A stretch of 64,000 nucleotides of DNA from Theristus sp. LFF4_11 (Eukaryota; Nematoda; Chromadorea; Monhysterida; Xyalidae). Below are positions 45,901 to 55,790 of the stretch, one piece after another (position 1 is the stretch's first letter; each line of letters begins with the position of its first letter). Location: positions 102,062-166,061 of the forward strand of contig JASANC010005474.1 of NCBI GenBank assembly GCA_030248135.1, written 5' to 3'. Made by a program: the position numbers and the translations under genes. Under the pieces are notes generated by a model. That model searched no databases, was not told the DNA's origin, and saw nothing but the letters and a program-made list of their open reading frames with translations.

Positions 45901-46960
45901 CATGACGGACTATCATCGCTTCTTCGATGATGAACATGGAATCTTGATCAACGCAGGACCAAAATACATTTTGGGCGCACCTGATTTTGATTCTACCGTG
46001 ACTCACATCGATTTTATCCATCACAAACGATTGATGGAATTGCGTGAAAAGCAAACAAACGACTTCTGGCTAGCCTGGATTGGTGATTCAATCCGAGCAC
46101 CAAGAGTCTATGAAAAACTCAGCTACACACCAGCTGACTTGATGTACGCAGACTCACCCATTATCGACTTTGCGTCTGAAGAGTTGAGACCAACTCAACC
46201 AGCCATAGTCAAAGAGCTGCTGCACTTGTCTGAACCACGATCTCGTGAAGACAACACGCCAGTGATACCGCCCCATAACCGTATGGAGGCCAAGAAACTG
46301 CGTGAATTCTGGCACAAGAAAATGGAACTTGAAGCGCGTGAAGACAGAACGGCTGAACTTTTGAACAGCTCTGAACGTGCACCTTTGCTGACGAGCAAGC
46401 CACGAAGACGAACAACCTTAATTGAACGTTCGTTCATCCCGACTCGCTCGAAACAGAAACAGCAAGCTCAGTCACTCTTAGACACTGAGGAAAAATCGCG
46501 TTCAAAACTAAAACGCCACTTGCTGAACGAAACCGAGCTCGACTTTCGTACAGTGTTTGCAGAGATGAAAAAGCGAAAACTGTCACCGAAAAGCGCGAGC
46601 AAGGGTTGTTCAACACCCGTGAAGTCCATGAGGAATGAAAGACAGTCAATACAGGTGTCAGCCGTACAGCTCAACCTGCCTTTGCCTGCTCTTCCGCCTC
46701 AAACGTTCTATCTCGGACTTCACCGCATGTACAAGACCATCAATGGCAAACAAAACACCATGCCAAAAGCTGCGGAACTGCTGCGTACTGGCTTATTTCA
46801 GTTCCCCGCTGGAGCGAAACTCAAGCTCGTAACGCCAGTGCCACAACCGACGACGATTGATAAATCACATCAATCATCGATCGTCGATACACCAAGAGCT
46901 GCTAGCACTTCAAGGAGTGACATCCTTGAAACAGTTACTATGCAGCAGCAAACAAACTGA
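42890..46960 (+). CDS. 1356-codon LTR-element protein of unknown function
   Basis: I do not recognise this protein. It starts in the LTR and runs unbroken to a TGA. In order: residues 1-35 from the LTR; Cys/Asn/Ser repeats (about 35-95); roughly 20-27-residue repeats such as AKVTGLASSDVKTAKSAK (about 110-300); a charged region; about ten units like ASKPGQGA or ASKHGQAT (about 430-560); a Cys cluster CTMCLGCG (about 610); a long Lys/Ser/Thr-rich stretch. From about 860 to 1100 the sequence is more ordered, with two or three diverged copies of a module containing PDYxP...W-L/M-K-S/T-M-x-DY. The C-terminal 250 residues are basic. No protease DTG, RT YxDD, integrase or CCHC knuckle is seen. It could be a highly derived Gag-like or nucleic-acid-binding protein, which is a guess. 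An uninterrupted 4-kb frame argues for selection or very recent origin. Confidence 0.85.
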   Translation: MSLARLTPGTCSAFIQTSVGRVVETAEGSPNDTTNGGHASSMNEDCTDTNGGHASSMNEDCTDTNESCASSMNSGYPTCGGSASRTNSSRATATCGEPCCEQELEMDGTTRRTTKVASPDAQTAKVAGLASSDVKLRKPQNSKVASPDVQTAKVTGLASSDVKTAKSAKLKVASKSVQTAKVTGLASLDVKTAKSAKLKVASLDAQTAKVTGLASSDVKTAKSAQTKAASTDVHTAKIAKDVSPDAQIKDVSLGTHTKDASKDVQTAKVAKNAFSDAQTKDAKKNSQSATIAKTATAVPRSAKTRKKVDSAFVGEKKGVISDPQKKELPPSRQNLSNTASGTQTKGTKRCKGDTQANSGSDQPSDVESRSNVIFTDEDHFEQPDVELGFFAETDVVSPLKRTKKKDHTGNAPEAWTEVKKKQKEPKLKSQNPRKGQVFTASKPGQGALASNSGQATPASKHGQATAAFKSGQAVTASKNLKATSASKQKQPAVTSKPGHTAPANKPGRVESAFKAVPTTTLAQAETASKHGFAVKTQKKEKAEPTMKSGKFAQTTNSGPSALQPLPSLDKPPKPTQNDLNQTRTDTSNIPCTPSHTCSKTRSKSKRVSCTMCLGCGSPEKQPKKSVSPNKAAASLKSVQPEKGTKPCVQTDQPAEVKNQKSAPSTIKNSKTETSKQTPDSGVKAQKTSKKSVAKARNNSKESLAFKTDNQNQAHSTKVTPKVETPQKPKPTGTETEGAKSTQTKQEPPSNADKQSSNSENRSISEKHHESETHFTDLQNNDAQASTDQNSGHDSVNDSFALVDISLPKQSLSEHQNESEPDLKAETACNKLAELTIDNNRSENETDTEVMPEIVMFDGQGMVTMKNRFPFQNVFCSPDYDPAIKAIAEMSFEQKQTIIPKRENFDWLKTMPDYEMWFAHNTDEPYPHKLKELERVLIEKHLMDTPIIRVKDEQGNMSYQLNWYPYRNIYRAPDYQPEYKQIRRIPIERVLPIAMNRQNREWMKSMTDYHRFFDDEHGILINAGPKYILGAPDFDSTVTHIDFIHHKRLMELREKQTNDFWLAWIGDSIRAPRVYEKLSYTPADLMYADSPIIDFASEELRPTQPAIVKELLHLSEPRSREDNTPVIPPHNRMEAKKLREFWHKKMELEAREDRTAELLNSSERAPLLTSKPRRRTTLIERSFIPTRSKQKQQAQSLLDTEEKSRSKLKRHLLNETELDFRTVFAEMKKRKLSPKSASKGCSTPVKSMRNERQSIQVSAVQLNLPLPALPPQTFYLGLHRMYKTINGKQNTMPKAAELLRTGLFQFPAGAKLKLVTPVPQPTTIDKSHQSSIVDTPRAASTSRSDILETVTMQQQTN
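42989..43125 (+). repeat. 45-bp tandem repeat spanning the primer-binding site
   Basis: Two units starting ACAAATGGAGGTCACGCC appear identical, followed by two more diverged units (GAAAGCTGCGCC, GGAGGTTCCGCC). The unit length is a multiple of three, so it is translated as repeated HASSMNEDCTDTN-like peptide. Confidence 0.9.
42994..43011 (+). other. Putative primer-binding site
   Basis: TGGAGGTCACGCCTCGAG begins two bases after the LTR end. TGG is the complement of a tRNA CCA end. I cannot name the tRNA. The same 18-mer recurs 45 bp downstream inside the tandem repeat. Confidence 0.55.
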
Positions 46961-47709
46961 AAAAGCAGTGAAAGTGATTAACCATACTTACAAGTAACAT
47001 TTTGGTTTCTCACCTACACGTCAACTCACAGTTGGATTACAACTACAAATCATAACTTGTGTGTTATACAAACCAATCTGGAGCCAAAATCCAGAGCAAT
47101 TTGTATTCATACAAACTACAATGGAAATAACATCCGGTACAATTTGCATACTGTATGGGAATGAATCCTGTCTTGATTCACCACTGTATAAATGCTCGTT
47201 GTACAACAACAACAACATCAATTTACCTCATGAAAGGCTGAAATGCTGAAAGAGGGACTGTAAAATGGCATTATGAAACGTGTGAATAATAGAAAGCATG
47301 CAAAAACATTATTGTTTACTGCGGCTACATTTTTCACAATTCATCTCTGCTATCAAATACAGGAAAAGGCCATCACAGCCAATCATCAACTGACGCCTGT
47401 TGCGCCGCGCCAGAAACATGGTACGCTTACAGCGCTAATGGCGAATAAAAAATATCACAAAAAGAACATACGCGTAATTTTGAAATCATGAAACAGTGAT
47501 GGATAAATTATGGAAATGTTCTGAAAAACTTTAGCAACATGGAATGAAAACTTTCTTTTGTTGTTAAAACACTCTTTCATTGCGCATCTACAGTTTTTGA
47601 AAGAACAGATTTTTTAAAACTGGTTCTTGAAAAGACGAAAGATTGTGACTGAAAGAAATGTGAAACAAAAATAACACCAAACACAATGCACCACATATTG
47701 AAAGAAAGC

Positions 47710-47882
47710 TTAATTGAAAAATTTCGCATCTTTTAATATTGTTGCTGCCAGACTTGACAACGTCTCGCCGTCCACCAGACGCTGGAACGGCCATTGTGTC
47801 TTGCTTGAATCATTATCTGATTCCGAATTCCGACACAACCAAATGCGCAGTCGGCTTTGAACTCGCAACCGCGATTCGTCGA
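47710..47882 (-). CDS. Antisense gene exon 3 with stop
   Basis: Acceptor GTTTCAG, 56 full codons then TAA; the other two frames close early. Confidence 0.65.
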
Positions 47883-49139
47883 CTGAAACGCAAACATAAC
47901 CTTTAAAAACAGCAACCTAAGCTGAAGTTCCGCAGTTGCGGGGGTGCAATTGCACTGCTGAAAACTTGGATTGCTGAATAAAGCTGAATAAACAAGTTTC
48001 AAACTTTCTTAGTTTGCGTGACAGCAAACATAGAAAACGAGAAACAAAATACAAAAATAAAAATTCCGCGCTTCAGAAAAATCAAGCGAGCAGACCTGAA
48101 CTGGCACTTGCGATCGCCGTGTCTTCAACCGTGGCCGCAGACGCCTCTGGTTGATGCACTTGGCCATCAGACGCTACGTTCTCCTTGGCTTCTGCAAATA
48201 AAAAAAATGTCAAAATATCGCAGTTTGCGGGGGTGCATGAAAATGCACCATATCAACCCAAAATCGATCTGACTGTGTGCTTTAAAATTTTTCAAGACAC
48301 ACACAGAAATTGAAAAATGGGACGCAGAATAAAGCTGTGAAATGATCAGCAAAACTTGCTACCTAAAAATCAATTAATTGTTTTGGAATTTTGAGTGCAC
48401 AGAGAACGAATCAAATTTGATTCAAACGCTTGAAATCGAAACAACACGAACTGAAAATGTTTCAGCTTGATGCTCTTGCACAAGTGAACAACCAACGTGA
48501 AAATCGTGCACATGACGTCAAAAATAATTTTTGGCTACGTTTTTGCACGTACACGACATGGAACAATTCCTAGTTCGAATCCAGCATGTGAAAATAAAAT
48601 TCAAATTGAAAACCAATTTGACTGAAAAATCATGTGCATGGATTGATTGAAACTGAAAAAAGCTCGGTCGCATGAAGACCGCACACACGAACAGAAAACT
48701 CAACCAAGTTTGATTTGGTTCGTGTGCATGCGAAAGATCGAAAATTGACTATGATACAGAAAGCTGAGTGCACAGGAACAAAAACGAAACTTGTTTGAAA
48801 TTTCTGGCACCCAAGCAAAAACTGATTCAACAAAAGTGAGTTTTCGACTCACATACACAAAAAACGCTGAACGTGAAAGGCTGCCCACATCAAATTGAGT
48901 CAAATTGAATCTGATTCAGTTTTTTTTTGAGCACCGACACGAACAGACAAAACTGCGCTTCAGTTAAAAATTGCTGCACACAAAAATGGAAACCAAATCA
49001 ATAATCGATTTGACTGAAATTTAAAGTGCGCAAACCCAAAGCTGAACTGCACAGAACTGAAAATAAAAACTGGACAAAATAAAAAGCTCTCACCTCTGCC
49101 GCCGGTGCTATTCAAGCCAGATCCGGACGCACGAGACAT
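47710..49139 (-). CDS. Antisense three-exon gene inside the LTR element (104 codons, unknown function)
   Basis: On the minus strand, exon 1 (49094-49139) starts at an ATG and encodes MSRASGSGLNSTGGR. Exon 2 (48096-48191) encodes E-AKENVASDGQVHQPEASAA, then TVEDTAIASASS. Exon 3 (47710-47882) encodes V-DESRLRVQSRLRIWLCRNS, then ETLSSLAATILKDAKFFN and TAA. Junctions are GTGAGA...TTTGCAG and GTCTGC...GTTTCAG, and the phases (1, then 1) match exactly. Both introns carry CACCCCCGCAAMTGCG about 40-60 nt before the acceptor. I do not recognise the protein; it has a disordered acidic first half and a basic then amphipathic second half. Introns removable only from antisense RNA would be lost if the gene were copied through a spliced antisense transcript, but they survive sense-strand retrotransposition. 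Confidence 0.65.
48096..48191 (-). CDS. Antisense gene exon 2
   Basis: Acceptor ATTTGCAG, donor GTCTGC, 96 bp, phase 1 in and out. Confidence 0.65.
49094..49139 (-). CDS. Antisense gene exon 1
   Basis: ATG at 49139, 15 codons plus one base, donor GTGAGA. Confidence 0.6.
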
Positions 49140-49621
49140 GTTGAGCAAGAATTCGTGCAGTTGTCGTCAATGAGAAATTTTTCTTTCAATTTTTTTCTTC
49201 ATGAAATGCCGCTGATGAGAACAAAATCGTGTTTTCTGTCAGCGACCTGAAGTGAAGAAATAAAATTTGAAGACTAAAAACTCAGACGAACGACCACGGA
49301 AAAATTGAAAACGGCTAAAAATAATTTGATTGGACAAAATAAACATAAAAAAACCAATCAACCACAACCCATGGGTGTGGGAAATTCACCTGAATTCTCA
49401 ACCGAACAGGTGAGAAGGAAAGGAGGAGAAAGCAAAACGGCCAAACATACTGGCCAGCTTCCGCATCCACCTTCAAAAACTTCAAAACCTTCAAAAAAAA
49501 AACAATTTTCCAAAAATGAACTTAGCATTCTCCACAAAAAAAAAAGTTGAGCATTCAACTAATGGCAGAATATCATACTCATTCGATGGGAAAAATGAAC
49601 CAAATACAATAATAATCTAAC

Positions 49622-49765
49622 CACGAAGAATTCCGCGCCTCAATACAATGAAGAGCGCAAATTCCTCGCTTCAATAAAACGAAGCGCGCAAATTTAGCGC
49701 TTCGCAAACATCATGCGAGCAAATTCCTCGCTACAACAAAACTAAGCGCGCAAATTTTGTGCGCC
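49622..49765. repeat. 31-bp degenerate tandem repeat in the LTR element
   Basis: About four units like GCGCAAATTCCTCGCTTCAA followed by ACGAAGC in the 3' non-coding part of the element. Confidence 0.8.
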
Positions 49766-51200
49766 ATAAAAAATGTTTCAAACCCTCACCTGGTATATTC
49801 AGCGACCAGCTGAAAACAAACCAGCATCAAATGTGCAGGGACCAAAAATAGCCTGTGCTGCACTTAATTAACTATGCACACAAGGAAACCGCGACTAATG
49901 TCGACCACACTGACACCATCGTACTCGAAAACTGAGTCACTACTCAGTGGCGATCTGTGTTCACAGTTTGAAAATACAACGTCCAGAATCAAACTTGAGG
50001 CAACAATGAACAAACCCATTGGGGCGACAAAAAGAACTACTACGTAGAATCGCAATTATTATTGCAGAATTCGAAGTAGTCGAGAACTTGTCAGCGGGTA
50101 GAGTTAACGAAGCCGCCAAGGGCAGCTGAACAATCGCTGCAAACTTTGAAATGCAAAGAAACCCGTCATCGAGGTCAAGCATTCCAAAGCTCACAACACC
50201 TTCACACTGATGCGTGAATACGAAAAGTTCCAAAAGCTGTAAAAGATCATTGCAAATTGCGTCTTGACTGATGAGCAATCGACCACAAAAAATGCAAAGA
50301 TCGATAAAAACGCGCTTGTCCGCAAAGATCCTTCGCATATCGTTGGTGCGTTCCAAAGTCGTAATGACTGAACACACATTTATTGATGTACCAACGTATG
50401 CCTTTCATTTCTTGAACACGTGGAAAAGTACTGCGCACAAACTAAACAAGGTTTTGCAGGCACCCACTGCTGGTGGAGTCACTCCCCATGCGCTGGGAAT
50501 GCACGCCCGGTACTGCTCACAAACAAAATTTGTTCGGAATGAAAGGGGTCGTTGCACTCATCGTAATGATGGGCGCACACTATTCAAAGCGGATTAATTA
50601 AATGCGCAACGATCTATATGCGAGACAGGTCACACTCGCTCGTCGACAGAGTCGCCAAGATTATCATGGCTTGCTAATGGACAGTATTCGCCAAATAAAG
50701 AACTGGTTGTGAAGCGAACAAAATCGCATAACCTCGGATGCAATCTGAAACTTTGCAACACCAACAATTACTTGGGCTTCAGATTAATCCTCCCGTCATG
50801 ATCGTTCTTGCTCGTCGCGTTCGGCGAACTCATGATTCTGACAAGGTTGGACAAACTGAACAAAAAGAGCCACTGAAAGTTTGATGACAAAGAGTTACGA
50901 AAAATGACACACACTTTTAAACCAATAACTTCAAAATCATTGGTAAAATCTACAAATGCCAACTTCTTCTAAAAACCTTCTGCACTAACCATCACGTGCG
51001 CCGAAAATCGTCAAGGGTACCGAGCACGCACACACACTCACAGTGGAATGTGGTCAGTGGTATCAATGGACGACTGCACGCGTAACGTAAATGGGTAACC
51101 AGAGGTAGAAAGTTTTATTTTTTTCTAACACCACTCTAACCTAATCTTTGCTCTTTTCTCAAACCTACTTTTAGCAAAAAGATCGATAGGGGCATCGATA

Positions 51201-51218
51201 TCGCAGTTACGGGGGTGA
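51201..51218 (+). other. Putative polypurine tract at the 3' LTR
   Basis: CGCAGTTACGGGGGTGA directly abuts the 3' LTR. The purine run is short. Near-copies of this motif occur at 47930-47947 and 48219-48236 inside the element. Confidence 0.45.
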
Positions 51219-52033
51219 TGTAGTGTGTATTTCTGCCACACAACCCTAAAGCGCCGTATTCGCCAGCAGTCGCCACACGCGCTGTTCATCCACGTGGTCG
51301 TCTGCTGTGAACGCTAAACTACTTTCGCGTCTATACGGCTAGTGTTGAAACGTTGCGGTGGAACGCCCGTTGTGATGGTGCACACAGTGAACGCTGCACA
51401 CTGAATGCGATCACGCACACAGTGGCTTATAATGACACACACATTTGATACTCTCTAACTTTTGCACTGAGCCATTATCTGCTCTCTGCCACTCATTCAC
51501 GCAGTTATATGGGTTCCAAAACCTATATAAAGGCGAGAATTCGTGCCGAGATTCAGATGCTACAACTGCTACATTATCTCTCTTCAATACAGTCACCTAT
51601 ACTGTCATTTCAATATGTGAATCAATATTTCGTGCCCTCGCCTTGTATTTTTATATTAACTGTGGTACCGTTTGAGTACTGATAAAAACTGTTCTTGACT
51701 TAAGTTTTCGTCCGTTGGTGAAACAACCGCCGAGTAACGTAGGTCAACCTTTGTAAACCGCCGCAACCAACCAAAGTTGTTGCTATCCGGTGAAACCAAA
51801 CTCGTCTCTAGGTAAAGGCCCTAGATCGAACGTTTGGTGGAATCGACACGCAGTAACTTTAACGGAAGATAGTGCCTACTTCCGTGGTTCTTTTTGAAGT
51901 AACGCTGCCCTGTCGCCTGAAAGAATGAGCTATGAGCTTAGCTCGACTGACACCCGGCACTTGTAGCGCCTTCATTCAAACGAGTGTTGGCCGAGTAGTC
52001 GAAACGGCTGAAGGCTCGCCGAATGACACTACA
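51219..52033 (+). repeat. 3' LTR
   Basis: Same 815-bp sequence as the 5' LTR in the same orientation. Frames found in one LTR recur unchanged in the other at a constant offset. Confidence 0.95.
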
Positions 52034-54402
52034 CATATATCCAGACAGCTGGCCACGGTTTCACACATCCGAATTGAGATTGAGAACAATAATAATAATA
52101 ATAAAGTAAGTTACAAAGATGCATTAATTGGGCAAGATGCAATATCGCGTGATGACAATAAAAATTCCCATATCTTGAATTTCTTGTGATCGTTATAATC
52201 GCGATCAAATAAACTCGCTCTGCGCCATACTCGTATATTTTGCGGGGGGAACTGGAACAAAAATGCGACAGAAAGTTCTGGAACTTCGCTGCTGTGTGTG
52301 GCGGACACTTGTATCTTATGCATGAGCTTCTCTTATTAAAAAATTCCGTCCTTTTTTTGGGTCATCATTGAAAAACATCCTGATGCTTGCCGATCAAAGG
52401 ATTGTCAAGGAGTCCCGCCAGGACCTTTCAAGTCCGCCTAATCAGAAGGCGTTGCACTTTATTATTATCTTTCTTGTTGAACGGCATCGTTATGTTCAAT
52501 TACACGCACACATAGGGGAAATGTTTCACGGCTGCGCGGCAATTTGATATCAGCACCACTGAATGTAATCTAATGAAAGGTTTGGGCAAGAAAATAAAAA
52601 AACAACAAATCAGATTCTTTTGTTCACGAAACAAAATATTTTTCAATTCATATTCGTCCATCGTCCGGGTGCGAAACCTCGCGTTAATTCAGTTTTCAGC
52701 TGTGCGGTTTTTCCACACACCATTCAACATCACTACTCCGCCTCATTCGCACGAAAACATCCCACAGATACACAGTACCTACAATTGTTGCAAAGTCACA
52801 CTCACACCCGCTCGCACTGACAAGCACACGCTGACACGCGCACGTGCCTGTGTGTTTGTTTCCGACTGTACACACTGCATTGTACGACAACCGAGTGAAT
52901 GTTTTGAGACCGGCACTTTAGCAGCTATGTGAAATCATTAGGTAAGATAATGAATTATTTGTGACCCTCTGGCGTTGCTTCCGTCCGACCCCCCCCGCCC
53001 CCGGTTGAATTTGCAACAAATTCGTACCCGATTCCAGTTTGTAAGTGGTTCCCCGATCACAATCACTAAATCACTCAAAAAGATCCGAAGGGATTCAATT
53101 TAAAAAATGCACTAAATACCTCACTGCGTCATACCGTAATAAGACAAACAGGCAAACATGTCACATTTAAACCGATCACTTTGTGGCAAATTACTGAGCG
53201 AAGCTTTCAATGAAAAAAGAATGAACCGGCATCGGGTTTGGCCGGGGAATCAAGAACCCCGTTTGTGGTGAAATTTGTTCGTTGTGTAACTCGGCCCCGT
53301 TACTTTTTCTTCCGCAAGCTCTGTATTTCGCTGAAAAGATGCCAGCTTAAAAGAAAGAAGCATCTAAAAAATCTTGAGGACTGAAAACAATGAGCGTACC
53401 CGTTATGATCAACAGCGACATATCAGGCAGATCGAACCTCATGGTATCCTTTTTCTTTGACAGTGGCACTGGAACCAGCTGGATTCGACGATTTCCACGA
53501 TTTTTACGGTTCGTTTACGTGAATTTTCAGCTGCACGTTTGTTCAGTCTGTATATTCGTATTGTTGTAATTCGAAAGAGCGGTGTGTGGCGTCCGTCAGG
53601 AATGTACTGTCCGACTAAACTAAGTAGATGCCATGTAGAATTAAACGATTTTTTCACCCCATTGTATCGTGTGCTCTTTGAGCGACAAATCAGTCACAAA
53701 GTACTGTATATGTTCAGGAGTTTTATTTCTATCCTATTATTCAAAATTGTTATTCGTTAAAATAATTCTGCGTTGCCGTGATTTGTGAGCAGCACGCTGC
53801 CGATGACAAATTATTTCCTCAACTGATTAATTTCATAATATTCAAATTCCTTTCAGCAAACGTGAGATTTCAATTACCGTGCCGGTGTGTTCAAATTTGG
53901 TTTTTCAATACAGCGACAGATGAATTGGCTCCTTTTCGGGTCAGGACCTTAAAAAAGAAAAAAACAAAACAAAATAGGGATTGTTTGATTAAAAAAACAA
54001 CAACCGGTATGTACATATCATCTCTATATTGTTGCTGAAAGTCTGATTCATCCCAAAGTGAATTGTACCTACAGTATGTATAAGATGTAGTATTCAGTAA
54101 CCATAAAAACATACCAGGTTTCAAATATAACACCTTACTGAAAACATGTTTATTTGTATAGCATCGCGGTTTAATCTGTGGGGAAGGATAAATCTCTTGA
54201 AACCTTGAACATGCAGTTTCGATTCAGTCGATGCTTGGCAAAAAAAATAAATCCAGTGCAGGAGTGCAAATCATGATGCACATTTTAATTTTCTTACTGT
54301 AGTTCACCAAATAAAGCTTCAGGTTTCATGAGATCGTAAACATCAACAAACAAATTTCACAAAATGAAGAATTGGAGAAGCATTGTGCAGAGTCGTCGTT
54401 TA

Positions 54403-55240
54403 CAGTCGAACTCACTAAAATGTGGAATCAGCTGATTGGTCGGCGGACGAGAGGCTGCTCACACTCCGCACCCTTCTTTTTTCGTGGATCTGGATTCTAT
54501 TGAAACGTGTTTCTTTTGAATGAGTGTGAATTTCCAGCACCCTTTTCATGCTAAAAATAAACTCAAAGGGTTGGAGAACTGCGACATTCAGATTTTTTGT
54601 TCAACAGCTCAAAATGCGTCTTTTTATTGACGACGACGACGACGACGACGTCGCTTAATTTTTTGCGTGTGAACTGAAACACAAAAGCCAATAAGGAGTG
54701 CGCTGTTTAGCCAGCTGAAGGGGGTTTCAGTCCTAGCTGACCGATCGACATTAAATTATAATTTATAATTTATAATTTATCATTAATTTATAATTGCGTC
54801 CGCAATTAAAAAATGCGTTCCGACTTCGTGGCGACGACACGACGACGACTTTGCTTTCATCTTTCATTTTCACCGTTTTCAAGTTGTTTTTGGTAAGCTG
54901 CTTGCTGTGTTCATTTACTTGGTGCACGCAGCAAACCATGCACAGCGCACTCCTTTCAGGCTTTTGTCTTTTAGTTCAAACGCAAAAATTAAGCGACGAC
55001 GTCGTCGTCGTCGTCAATAAAAATGCATTTTGAGCTGTTAAATAAAAAAATCTAAATTTCGCAGTTCTCCAATCCTTTGAGTTTATTTTTAGCATGAAAA
55101 GGGTGCTGGAAATTCACACTCATTCAAAAGAAACACGTTTCAATAGAATCCTGATCCACGAAAAAAGAAGGGTGCGGAGTGTGAGCAGCCTCTCCTCCGC
55201 CGACCAATCAGCTGATTCCACATTTTAGTGAGTTCGACTG
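54403..55240. mobile_element. 838-bp Tc1/mariner-type foldback with about 300-bp TIRs
   Basis: The ends are CAGTCGAACTCACTAAAATG and its complement, flanked by TA on both sides. Arms 54403-54714 and about 54941-55240 are inverted copies with minor changes; each contains a GAC/GTC trinucleotide run. The loop has ATAATTT repeats. No transposase frame. Confidence 0.88.
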
Positions 55241-55637
55241 TATAATGGTATCTTTCAATGCGTTCACGCAGAATTCCGAAGCGGGCATTGCAAACAGGCA
55301 GCTTCCATAACGCTATTTTTTAATCGGCGCTCTGATTTTGCCTGCACGCAGGTAAGAAACGCAGTTTGCATTGTTTTAACCTGAATGTTTTTGCTTGGAG
55401 AGTTGTCTGTAAAAGAAAACAGTAAAACATAAAACAAAAAAACTGTGCACGTTTAAGCGGCGCTGAACTGCGCTTTTGCAGGTACTTTCTATGAGCAGAG
55501 CGACATTTGCAGCTTTTTAGGCGGGAATCGGGAATCGCTTTTTGAACTGTTTCAAAAGTTGATAATGACGGTGGAAAAGTGCCATTCTTAGTGACACTAT
55601 TCCTTGACATTCGTGACATTTTTTCTCAGTCTTTTCT

Positions 55638-55790
55638 CAGTGCCATTCAAAAAATATTGCATCAAAATTACAGGGTGTGGCGTACAGTACCTACCATACT
55701 CGCGGAGGCGTGTTTTTGGCGGTAAGCTTAGCTCGGTAAGCACGCCACACCCTGTATTTTTAACCAACAATTTTTTGAATGGCACTGAGG
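55638..55790. mobile_element. Nested palindromic MITEs
   Basis: The inner element 55671-55754 (CAGGGTGTGGCGT...ACGCCACACCCTG) is flanked by TA. It sits in the loop of an outer palindrome with arms CAGTGCCATTCAAAAAAT and ATTTTTTGAATGGCACTG. Confidence 0.85.

Larger units (their letters stand above)
46961..51218. other. 3' internal region of the LTR element
   Basis: Apart from the antisense three-exon ORF, the 4.3 kb holds no recognisable coding sequence. A minus-strand frame at 49961-50377 (138 codons) and a short plus frame ending KHSKAHNTFTLMREYEKFQK near 50243 are open but unassigned. Confidence 0.6.
42177..52033 (+). mobile_element. 9.86-kb non-autonomous LTR retroelement with an atypical giant ORF
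   Basis: Two 815-bp direct repeats (42177-42991 and 51219-52033, offset exactly 9042) bound the element. Each begins TGTAGTG and ends CACTACA, and the whole is flanked by CATA on both sides (42173-42176, 52034-52037). A 4-bp duplication is typical of Ty3/gypsy-type integration. The interior has no reverse transcriptase, integrase, protease or RNase H frame on either strand, so it should depend on enzymes supplied in trans. It resembles a LARD (large retrotransposon derivative), but unlike classical LARDs it keeps a 1356-codon sense ORF and an intact spliced antisense ORF. I saw no difference between the LTRs, which implies recent insertion. Confidence 0.95.

Noticed and set aside
49961..50377. 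Minus-strand 138-codon frame in the LTR element
   Set aside because: No motif and no splice or start context; it could be real, but evidence is weaker than for the three-exon antisense ORF.
52573..52932. Plus-strand frame of 119 codons after the LTR element
   Set aside because: No family match and a CA/AC-biased composition; treated as chance.
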